Shown here: in pieces, positions 18,626 to 25,594 of the stretch
How the letters are laid out: every line of letters begins with the position of its first letter
Numbering within the stretch: position 1 is the stretch's first letter
Assembly (NCBI RefSeq): GCF_000024885.1
Contig: NC_013512.1
Coordinates: 806,001-870,000, forward strand
DNA: 64,000 bases
Reading direction: 5' to 3'
Source: Sulfurospirillum deleyianum DSM 6946
GTDB taxonomy: Bacteria; Campylobacterota; Campylobacteria; Campylobacterales; Sulfurospirillaceae
Notes under the pieces: generated by a model
Told to the model about the DNA's origin: nothing
Databases searched by the model: none
The model's input: the letters and a program-made list of their open reading frames with translations, nothing else
Position numbers and translations under genes: made by a program

Positions 18626-19252
18626 ATGTTAGAACTTCATACCATGCTCCTGTTTATAGGGGCTTCAACGCTTTTGGCTCTCAGTCCTGGTCCTGATATT
18701 CTCTTTGTTTTAACCCAAGCGATGGTGCGAGGAAGCCGCTCAGGCATCGTGATAGCCCTAGGGCTGTGCAGTGGACTTATCTTTCATACAACCGCTGTGG
18801 CACTTGGTGTTGCGGTCATTTTTCAAACTTCCGCTTTAGCGTTTAGTCTTTTAAAATTTATAGGAGCGGGCTATCTGCTGTACTTAGCCTTCATGGCATT
18901 TAGAGATGCTACAAAAAGCAAACTCAATATGACACAACCACCTCTAAGTCTTAGTACACTCTATAAACGAGGCATCTTGATGAATATCGCCAATCCCAAA
19001 GTTTCCATCTTCTTTTTAGCTTTTCTTCCCCAATTTACCAATCCAGCATTGGGCAATGTCACGGTGCAGATTTTTAGCTTAGGTGCTCTTTTTATGCTCA
19101 GCGCTTTGGTGGTTTTTATCAGCGTTTCCTTGTTAGCAGGACGGATTGGGGCGTGGTTTATGCGTACGAAAAACGGTGAGAAAATTCTCAATCGCATCGC
19201 AGGGACGATTTTTGCGGCTTTAGCTCTTAAATTGGCATTGGCATCACGATGA
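18626..19252 (+). CDS. LysE/RhtB-family amino acid exporter
   Basis: 208 residues with about six membrane helices. The family start motif is ALSPGPDILFVLTQAMVRGSRSGIVIALG (about 19-47), and NIANPKVSIFFLAFLPQF lies in the middle. Members export amino acids such as homoserine, threonine or leucine; the substrate is not readable. AAGGAAAA precedes the ATG, and a copy of the dispersed palindrome lies directly before it. The stop overlaps a 29-codon ORF (ATGA). Confidence 0.9.
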   Translation: MLELHTMLLFIGASTLLALSPGPDILFVLTQAMVRGSRSGIVIALGLCSGLIFHTTAVALGVAVIFQTSALAFSLLKFIGAGYLLYLAFMAFRDATKSKLNMTQPPLSLSTLYKRGILMNIANPKVSIFFLAFLPQFTNPALGNVTVQIFSLGALFMLSALVVFISVSLLAGRIGAWFMRTKNGEKILNRIAGTIFAALALKLALASR

Positions 19253-19338
19253 AAAAAAGTACCCTTTTAGCTGTGGTTTTAGCGCTCTTTTGTGGAGTGT
19301 TAGTGATAGAATTTTTTCTACAAACGCTTTTATCTTAG
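19249..19338 (+). CDS. 29-residue single-helix membrane peptide (putative)
   Basis: ATG at 19249 overlaps the TGA of the LysE-type exporter gene. The peptide is MKKSTLLAVVLALF followed by another hydrophobic stretch and ends FLQTLLS: two lysines and then one membrane helix. The perfect ATGA junction and membrane-protein composition suggest a real translated small protein, perhaps an exporter partner. No family was recognised. Conservation in relatives would decide it. Confidence 0.45.
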   Translation: MKKSTLLAVVLALFCGVLVIEFFLQTLLS

Positions 19339-19366
19339 AGGCATTTAATCTTTACATGTAAAGGTG

Positions 19367-19506
19367 AGACATCTTGCAAAATATCTTCTGCAAGAAAGCA
19401 AAGCACCAAGGGTGCGTGGGCATTCCGCCGAGGAAAACCCAGCGTTAGCGTAGCCTTTAAAGTTTTGCTTGAAAGGCGTGTTAAGAGGTCTTCAAGAACT
19501 CTATTA
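19367..19506 (-). repeat. Dispersed hairpin-rich repeat, copy A
   Basis: Read on the minus strand, this begins at the stop codon of the EamA gene and runs to GCAAGATGTCT. It aligns over its whole length with copy B at 35198-35340 with roughly four in five bases identical and a few small indels. Internal pairings include CCTTT/AAAGG, TTCC/GGAA, GCACC/GGTGC and CTTGCAGAA/TTTTGCAAG. It is not coding and has no transposase. Confidence 0.85.
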
Positions 19507-20409
19507 AATGGACTCTTTTTTCTTAGTAAGATTGGGGAGTTGCGAGATAATAATTCCTCCAAAAATCACAAAACTTGCTAACATCTCCGTCTGGCTTAAA
19601 CGTTCGTTTAAAAAGAGGTAGGCGAGTAAAACGGTAAAGACGGGAATGAGGTTAACAAAGACCGAAGCTTTGGATGCTTCAATGCGACTAAGCGCTAAGT
19701 TAAACATGCCATAACCTCCAAGGGTTACCACAATACCCAAATAACAAAGCCACCCAAACACTTCAAGACTGAGGTGCATTGGAAGGGTAAAATACTCCCA
19801 AATCGCAAGTGGAAAAAAGAAAATAGTTCCTACAAAAGCCTGAATGGCTGTTAGAAAGAGCGCTGAAAACTTTTGGCTTAAATAGCGCACGGAAATAGCG
19901 TACCACGTTCCACAAATCATGGCGCAGAACTCTAAAAAATTGCCTAAAAGAGGATTGGAAGCATTTTCACTGCTTTGGGCACCAAGGCTAAGCCAAATGG
20001 CTCCCACAACGGCTAAAACAGAGCCAATGACAATGCGTTTGCTTAGGTACTCTTTGAGGACAAAACTGGCTGCAATCGCTGTCATAAGAGGCATCATGGA
20101 GGTGATCATTCCCGCTTGAGAGGCAGTGGTGAGTTGAAGTGCTTTGGCTTCAAAAATAAAATAAAAACAAGGCTCAAAAAGGGTAAGTAAAAGGATGTAT
20201 TTGATGTCATGGCGTGTAAAAGAGAGCGCACGAAATTGCTTGATAAAATAGACAAAGCATAAACTCGCAATAACCATACGTCCAAAAACAACGCTCATGG
20301 GTCCTAGTGGGCCAATGGCGGATTTGAGGGCAATAAATGAACTTGCCCATGTGAGCATCGCAATGAGCAAAAATAAAATACCAATAGGATCGGTTTTTGG
20401 TTGATTCAT
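19504..20409 (-). CDS. EamA (DMT superfamily) transporter
   Basis: About 301 residues with ten hydrophobic helices in two EamA repeats (first from GILFLLIAMLTWASSF, second from NFLEFCAMICGTWYAIS). Members export metabolites or amino acids; the substrate is not readable. The ATG at 20409 is preferred because AAAGAAG precedes it; an in-frame ATG at 20436 lacks a ribosome binding site. The motif FVNLIPVFTVLLAYLFLNE near the C-terminus is typical of the family. Repeat copy A abuts its stop. Confidence 0.88.
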   Translation of the reverse strand: MNQPKTDPIGILFLLIAMLTWASSFIALKSAIGPLGPMSVVFGRMVIASLCFVYFIKQFRALSFTRHDIKYILLLTLFEPCFYFIFEAKALQLTTASQAGMITSMMPLMTAIAASFVLKEYLSKRIVIGSVLAVVGAIWLSLGAQSSENASNPLLGNFLEFCAMICGTWYAISVRYLSQKFSALFLTAIQAFVGTIFFFPLAIWEYFTLPMHLSLEVFGWLCYLGIVVTLGGYGMFNLALSRIEASKASVFVNLIPVFTVLLAYLFLNERLSQTEMLASFVIFGGIIISQLPNLTKKKESI

Positions 20410-20483
20410 GAAACTTCTTTGGGTAAAATGTGGCATATTGTATCTATACTTTACTAAAAAAAGATGCCTAAAAAGGAGAGTAG

Positions 20484-21134
20484 ATGGGAATTTTTACACT
20501 ACGTAACGTGGTTTTTTTAATGCTTCTTATGGGTGCCTTTCACTATTTTAGCACTACCAAAGAGGTGGATAATCACAGTTTGATTTTACCCTTAGATACG
20601 AAGATTTTAGCCTTTGGCGATAGTTTAACGTTGGGAACAGGTGCAACGCCCTCTCAAAGTTACCCTTCCATTTTAAGTGAATTGGTGCATGCTCCTGTCA
20701 TTAATGCGGGTATTTCAGGCGAAATAAGTGCGCAAGGGTTGGAGCGTTTACCAAAGCTTTTGCAAGAGCATAAACCCGATATTTTGATTCTTTGTCATGG
20801 TGGCAATGATATTTTAAGAAAAGTAAATAGCGCTCAAACCAAAGAGAATCTCTCGAAAATGGTCTCTTTGGCTCGTGAAAAAGGGGTTTATGTGCTTTTA
20901 GTCGGTGTGCCAATCATGGGAACACTCTCTTTTGGTATTTCACCGCTTTATTATGATGTGGCTAAAGCGCATAACATTGAGCTAGACGATGAAAGTCTAA
21001 AAGAAATTTTCAATCATGAAAATACTCTAAAAGCGGACAGAGTTCATCCCAATAGTGAGGGGTATGCTTTGATGGCGAAAAATATTGCCATTATCTTAAG
21101 CGAGCATTATCACCCCTCAGCGAAAACGTTTTAA
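20484..21134 (+). CDS. SGNH/GDSL hydrolase (arylesterase, TesA-like)
   Basis: 216 residues. An N-terminal hydrophobic anchor (VVFLMLLMGAFHYF) is followed by the block I motif ILAFGDSLTLGTGATPSQSYP with the nucleophile Ser at about 48, block II/III GISGEIS and GGNDILR, and block V DRVHPNSEGY with the catalytic Asp and His. Layout fits a membrane-anchored periplasmic esterase or lysophospholipase of the TesA family. Its 3' end overlaps the convergent gene at 21117 by 18 bp. Confidence 0.9.
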   Translation: MGIFTLRNVVFLMLLMGAFHYFSTTKEVDNHSLILPLDTKILAFGDSLTLGTGATPSQSYPSILSELVHAPVINAGISGEISAQGLERLPKLLQEHKPDILILCHGGNDILRKVNSAQTKENLSKMVSLAREKGVYVLLVGVPIMGTLSFGISPLYYDVAKAHNIELDDESLKEIFNHENTLKADRVHPNSEGYALMAKNIAIILSEHYHPSAKTF

Positions 21135-21419
21135 AAGCGCTTTGAGGTAAGCCTCCGCCAATGAGGCTATTTCGCTTTCACTTAGCGTAATGGGTGCATT
21201 TTGGCTAGGGACATTATGCAGTAAAACAGAGAGTTGCGTACAGGTTTTATAAAGTTCCTCAGGGCTCATGCGCACCATCACTTCAACCACTTCATTGGGA
21301 AGATTTTTGGGTTCGAGTTGGTGAAGAGCGGTAATGTTGGCTAAAAATCTTTCCAGTGTTGGATGCAAAAGAATTCCTTTTTTTTGTGTGCAATTATGCC
21401 ACATTTGACTAAGAATCAT
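21117..21419 (-). CDS. Small conserved-looking protein of unknown function
   Basis: 100 residues, mostly helical, starting MILSQMWHNC. No family recognised. Codon use resembles the neighbours, and the upstream gap has AAGGATTTT before the ATG. It shares its promoter-side gap with the DUF294 gene on the other strand. The 3' overlap with the SGNH hydrolase is 18 bp. Confidence 0.55.
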   Translation of the reverse strand: MILSQMWHNCTQKKGILLHPTLERFLANITALHQLEPKNLPNEVVEVMVRMSPEELYKTCTQLSVLLHNVPSQNAPITLSESEIASLAEAYLKALLKRFR

Positions 21420-21432
21420 CTAAAAAATCCTT

Positions 21433-21486
21433 ACATGTAAAATCCTTTTTCTCCTTTGCACGTTACAATGAACTATCTTTACATGT
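21433..21486 (+). promoter_or_regulatory. Two TTACATGTAA palindromes flanking a -10-like TACAAT
   Basis: Palindrome cores lie at 21433-21438 and 21481-21486, 48 bp apart, with TACAAT at 21464-21469 between them. The second copy merges into the ribosome binding site AAAAGGA of the DUF294 gene at 21500. The same arrangement (52 bp apart with TACAAT between) occurs before ilvC. Confidence 0.5.
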
Positions 21487-21499
21487 AAAAGGATTTTTT

Positions 21500-23305
21500 A
21501 TGAGCATGCATGATTTAGAGGCGTTTGTACGCTCCATTTATCCTTTTGAGCTTTTAAGTAAACTTGAGTTGGCTCAAGCGACTGGTGCGATGAATATTGC
21601 CTACTATAAAAAAGATGAGATACTCATCTCTCCTAGCAAAGCTTCTTCTTTTTTGTACATCATTCTAAAAGGCGAAGTGGGGGAGTTTAGCGAAGATGAA
21701 CTCTTAAAGGTGTACAGCAAATCCAACTCATTTGATGCGGACGCTTTGATTTATGGGAGTACCACCAAGCAGTTTAAAGTCTTAGAAGAGCTCATTTGCT
21801 ACGAGTTAGACAAAGCCTCTTTTTTGGCGTTAATGCAGAGCAATGAAGCCTTTAAAGCCTACTTTATTCAAGACCTCGCTACTAAAATTCACTCCGCCAA
21901 ACAACGAGAGTACACCACGGAGCTTTCAGGGTTTATGATGGCATTGGTTGGGGAATGTTACTTGCACACGCCCACCATTGTGGAAAAAGAGTGTTCCATT
22001 ATGGAGGCACTTCAAGAGATGGAGGAGAAAAAGAGCAGTTGTATTGTGGTGCGCCTAGAAGAGGGGTATGGCATCGTGACGGATAGTGTCATTCGTAAGC
22101 ATGTGTTGTTTAACGGATATGATAAACATGCTTCCATTGGGGCGATTGCGCTATTTCCGCTTATCTGCATTGAGGCGAGTGATTATCTCTTTAACGCCTT
22201 GTTAAGCTTTACCAAACATGCCATTAAGCGTCTAGTGGTGATGGAGAATGGGAAGATTATTGGTATTTTAGAACAGCTGGATTTGCTTAGTTACTTTGCC
22301 AATCACTCTTATTTAGCCGCGGTAAAAATTAAAAAAGCGAGGAGCATTGAGGAGCTCAAAGAGGCGAGTGGGGATTTTATTCATATCATCAAAAAGTTAC
22401 ATGTAAAAGGGACAAAGGTGGATTATATCGCTAAGCTTGTCTCTGAACTCAACGCAAAAGTATATGAAAAGCTCTACTCCATGATAGTTCCTGAAGATTT
22501 GGCTTCCAAAGCGTGTTTGGTGGTGATGGGCAGTGAAGGGCGCAGAGAACAGCTCTTAAAAACCGACCAAGACAATGCGTTGATTATTGAAGATGGGATG
22601 GATGTGGGTGTGTATGAGCCTTATATGAAGCGTTTGAGTGAAACGCTTATTGAGTTTGGCTATCCGCCGTGCGAGGGAAACATTATGGTTTCAAATCCCT
22701 ACTGGTGCAAGTCAAAAAAAGCGTACTTAGATGAGGTGGAACGCTGGTTTGATACCCCAAGCATGGACGATGCCATGCACTTAGCCATTTTCTTTGATGC
22801 GACTGCTGTTGCGGGAGATGGCTCTTTGCTTTTGGAAGTAAAAAAAGCACTGTTTAGGCACATTGAGGCGCAAAATACCTTTATGGCGCACTTTGCGATG
22901 CCCATACTTGCCTTTGAGACGCCCATAGGTTTTTTTGCCAATTTGATTGCTAAAGAGAATAAAATCGATGTCAAAAAAGGGGGTATTTTCCCCATTGTGC
23001 ATGGTATTCGAAGTTTGGCATTGGAGCAGAAAATGGATGTGTGTGACACCGTAGGGCGCATCAAAAAGCTTGCACATTTAGGCGTGTTGGAGAGTGACTT
23101 CTCAGGCGCACTCATCGAAGCGCTCGATACCTTTTTAAACCTGCGTCTTAAAGAGCAGTTGCAACGAGGTGGAATTTTGGGAAATGATGTCAATCTTGAA
23201 GCGCTCAATGAGTTGGAGTTGGAGCTTTTAAAAGACAGCTTTAAAATTGTCAATAAATTTAAAAAGTTTCTCACCCACCACTTTAAACTCTCGATGGTGA
23301 GCTAA
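21500..23305 (+). CDS. DUF294 putative nucleotidyltransferase with cyclic-nucleotide-binding-like and CBS domains
   Basis: 601 residues. The N-terminal region (about 10-130) looks like a cNMP-binding beta-roll (ASSFLYIILKGEVGEFSEDELLKVY). A CBS pair lies at about 145-275. A GlnD-like DUF294 nucleotidyltransferase domain follows, with VVMGSEGRREQLLKTDQDNALI (about 341-362), and a C-terminal helical DUF294 domain. The architecture predicts a signal-controlled transferase; substrate and target are unknown. It is coupled by TAATG overlap to the DnaQ-like exonuclease gene, an arrangement common in this phylum. Confidence 0.88.
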   Translation: MSMHDLEAFVRSIYPFELLSKLELAQATGAMNIAYYKKDEILISPSKASSFLYIILKGEVGEFSEDELLKVYSKSNSFDADALIYGSTTKQFKVLEELICYELDKASFLALMQSNEAFKAYFIQDLATKIHSAKQREYTTELSGFMMALVGECYLHTPTIVEKECSIMEALQEMEEKKSSCIVVRLEEGYGIVTDSVIRKHVLFNGYDKHASIGAIALFPLICIEASDYLFNALLSFTKHAIKRLVVMENGKIIGILEQLDLLSYFANHSYLAAVKIKKARSIEELKEASGDFIHIIKKLHVKGTKVDYIAKLVSELNAKVYEKLYSMIVPEDLASKACLVVMGSEGRREQLLKTDQDNALIIEDGMDVGVYEPYMKRLSETLIEFGYPPCEGNIMVSNPYWCKSKKAYLDEVERWFDTPSMDDAMHLAIFFDATAVAGDGSLLLEVKKALFRHIEAQNTFMAHFAMPILAFETPIGFFANLIAKENKIDVKKGGIFPIVHGIRSLALEQKMDVCDTVGRIKKLAHLGVLESDFSGALIEALDTFLNLRLKEQLQRGGILGNDVNLEALNELELELLKDSFKIVNKFKKFLTHHFKLSMVS

Positions 23306-23916
23306 TGTTTAGCTCCTTTTTTGCCAAACGCAACGCCAAAAATCTAAACGATGAGCGGTTTCGTTTTTTATTTGAAGAAGCACCAGACGATGAGGTGGTG
23401 GTGTTTGACACCGAGACCACAGGGCTCAATCCTAAAAAAGATGAGATTCTCTCCATTGGGGCGGTGAAAGTGCGGGGCAATAAAATCTTAATGTCCGAAA
23501 AATTTGAGCTTTTTGTGAAACCTCGCTTTGAGGTGAATGAGACGAGCATTAAGATTCATCAAATTCGCAACATTGACGTACAAAATGCTCTCTCTCCTCG
23601 TGAAGCCATTGAGCAGTTTTTACATTTCATAGGCGCACGCCCTTTGGTGGGCTACTACTTAGAATTTGACGTTGCAATGATCAACAAATACCTGAAAGCG
23701 TGGCTGAATATCTACCTCCCCAACCCCCAAATCGAACTTTCAGGACTCTACCACGACAAAAAAATCAAACGTATCCCCGATGGGGTCATCGACCTGCGCT
23801 TTGATGTGATGATGAAAGAGTTGGGTCTTCCCATCTTTGGAAAACACGATGCGTTAAATGATGCTATGATGAGTGCAATGATGTATGTGAAGTTGCGCAA
23901 TGTGGAGAAATTGTAG
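23305..23916 (+). CDS. DnaQ-like 3'-5' exonuclease
   Basis: 203 residues. ExoI motif VVFDTETTGLNPKKDE (about 34-49), ExoII around GYYLEFDVAMINKYL and ExoIII HDALNDAMMSAMMY give the DEDDh active site. It is the right size for a stand-alone proofreading or repair exonuclease, or an RNase T/epsilon-like enzyme. Its start overlaps the stop of the DUF294 gene, so the two are translated together. The gap after it (23917-24017) leads into the AT-rich island. Confidence 0.88.
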   Translation: MFSSFFAKRNAKNLNDERFRFLFEEAPDDEVVVFDTETTGLNPKKDEILSIGAVKVRGNKILMSEKFELFVKPRFEVNETSIKIHQIRNIDVQNALSPREAIEQFLHFIGARPLVGYYLEFDVAMINKYLKAWLNIYLPNPQIELSGLYHDKKIKRIPDGVIDLRFDVMMKELGLPIFGKHDALNDAMMSAMMYVKLRNVEKL

Positions 23917-24017
23917 GAAGCCGTAAAGTTGAATAATTTTCTTTTTTAAGGCAATAATGACTAGAATTGGATAATTAAGTAACAAAAAGCTATCCCTTTA
24001 AAATCAAGGAAAATATT

Positions 24018-24740
24018 ATGGTTATTGATGATTTTAAAATTAAAATTCGAGCAAAGAAAATCCCTGTTAATATAAATAATTACATTATTGAGTATATCCA
24101 AGATTTGACATTACAAAACAATCATTTACAATGTGAAATATTTTTTAGAGAAGTGCTCATTGCTCAAGGTATTGTCCTTGATTTTTATAAAGAGTTTGAG
24201 ATACTTCAAGATTTTAATGGAAACCCTTTTACGCATATTTTAACATTTGAATACAATGGTCATGAATATCAGTCATATACAAGATTTGGTAAAATGATAT
24301 ATGAAATGAAATACTTAAAAAGCCCTCCTATAAAACATGAAAACAGAGAATCATATGTTGATGAAATAATTTCTCATTTCAATGGATATATTAATCATTT
24401 AAAAGAAAATCACGATAACTTAAACATCACATTGATTCCCTCAAGTTCTTTACTACCAGATGAGATTTCTGATAAACTTTCCATAATAAACGCGCTACCC
24501 CTTAAAAAAATCATCTCCAAAAATAGCCAAGTAGCTAGTAAGACTTTGACGACTGTCTCAGGTCAATCGTTGAATAAATATACTGTTGATTTAAGAGGCT
24601 TAAACACAGATGCCAATTTTATATTGATTGATGATGTGATGGGTACATGTGCTTCATTATGTGAAACGATGTATGCTTTATATCATTTTAATGAACGAAT
24701 TAATTTTTTCTTTATCCCTGTAAAAGATGTTAAAAGATGA
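24018..24740 (+). CDS. Phosphoribosyltransferase-like protein in an AT-rich island
   Basis: 240 residues. Near the C-terminus FILIDDVMGTCASL (Asp pair at about 205-206) fits the PRPP-binding loop of type I phosphoribosyltransferases, most like the ComF/orphan group. IPSSSLLPDE at about 140 would be the preceding pyrophosphate-side loop. The first 130 residues match nothing I recognise. The gene is visibly richer in A and T than its neighbours, with Ile/Asn/Lys-rich codons, which suggests recent transfer. AAGGAAAA precedes the ATG. Its TGA overlaps the next ATG (ATGA), so the two genes act as a unit. Confidence 0.65.
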   Translation: MVIDDFKIKIRAKKIPVNINNYIIEYIQDLTLQNNHLQCEIFFREVLIAQGIVLDFYKEFEILQDFNGNPFTHILTFEYNGHEYQSYTRFGKMIYEMKYLKSPPIKHENRESYVDEIISHFNGYINHLKENHDNLNITLIPSSSLLPDEISDKLSIINALPLKKIISKNSQVASKTLTTVSGQSLNKYTVDLRGLNTDANFILIDDVMGTCASLCETMYALYHFNERINFFFIPVKDVKR

Positions 24741-25492
24741 AAAATAAAGTTTTTATCAGTGGTTCTATATCAATTAAAAAGCTTCCCATAGAAGTTAAAA
24801 ATAGCATTAATAAAATTATAGAAAAAAATATTGAAATACTTGTTGGCGATGCCTCAGGGATTGATACTTTAGTCCAAGAATATTGCTCATCATTGAATTA
24901 TTTTAATGTTACTGTTTATTCTATTTATGCACGTCCAAGGTATAAAGCAAATGAGAATTTTAGAACAAAATATATTGAAGTTAATCATGATATAAAAAAA
25001 GAAAGAAACAGACAAGAAGTTAAAGATAATGCAATGACCATAGATAGTGAATTTCTTTTTACAATATGGGATGGTCGAAGTGAAGGCAGTTATGCAAATA
25101 TTCTCAGAGGGTTAGCTCATGGGAAAAAAATTAAAGTATATCTTTCAAATAAAGATTTATTTTTGAACCAAAATGAGATAACTACAAAAAACATAGAATT
25201 TATTTACAGAGAAAATAATGGCTATACAGCTTCAGAAGTGGTTGAGTATTTGAAAAATGAAGCTGAAGAAATTTTTCAAAAAAGCCAAGATTTGAATCGA
25301 TATTTGATACAAAAGTTAGTAATACAAAAAAATAATGAAATTTATATACCAACGAATCAATATGAAAGTTTATTTATTATTGATAAGTATCATGGAAAAG
25401 TAAAAGGTATTAAATTTAAAAATGAATTTCTCGATTGGATAGAGAAACATATTAAAGAAGAAAAAAAACCACAGCAATCTAGTTTGTTTTAA
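24737..25492 (+). CDS. SLOG-like (DprA/LOG/YspA-type Rossmann) nucleotide-binding protein
   Basis: 251 residues. KVFISGS at 4-10, ILVGDASGIDTL at 34-45, and FTIWDGRSEGS at 108-118 fit the SLOG superfamily, whose members bind or cleave nucleotide derivatives and include DprA, LOG and sensors of bacterial defence systems. The C-terminal 100 residues are helical and Lys-rich, ending KKPQQSSLF, of unknown function. Same AT-rich composition as the upstream phosphoribosyltransferase-like gene, to which it is coupled by ATGA. Together they may form a nucleotide-based stress or anti-phage module; this is inference. Confidence 0.65.
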   Translation: MKNKVFISGSISIKKLPIEVKNSINKIIEKNIEILVGDASGIDTLVQEYCSSLNYFNVTVYSIYARPRYKANENFRTKYIEVNHDIKKERNRQEVKDNAMTIDSEFLFTIWDGRSEGSYANILRGLAHGKKIKVYLSNKDLFLNQNEITTKNIEFIYRENNGYTASEVVEYLKNEAEEIFQKSQDLNRYLIQKLVIQKNNEIYIPTNQYESLFIIDKYHGKVKGIKFKNEFLDWIEKHIKEEKKPQQSSLF

Positions 25493-25564
25493 AGTAGCTT
25501 CAAAAACTCAAAGAACTTTTTGAAGAAATCACCCTTTAAATATCTTTACATGTAAAACCAAAAC

Positions 25565-25586
25565 CACGAGGGAAACTTCCCTCGTG
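25565..25586 (-). terminator. Rho-independent terminator of metE
   Basis: CACGAGGGAA and TTCCCTCGTG form a 9-10 bp perfect stem. On the minus strand, where metE ends at 25595, it is followed by a T-rich run (GGTTTTGGTTTT). It also closes the AT-rich island on the plus side. Confidence 0.85.
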
Positions 25587-25594
25587 ATAACACG

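Noticed and set aside
22699-23274. Antisense ORF of 191 codons within the DUF294 gene
   Set aside because: Shadow ORF with Ser/Pro/Lys-rich composition typical of reverse frames; the plus-strand protein has clear domains.
24018-25492. AT-rich island as a prophage or insertion sequence
   Set aside because: No integrase, transposase, tRNA, terminal inverted repeats or phage genes are visible at either edge.
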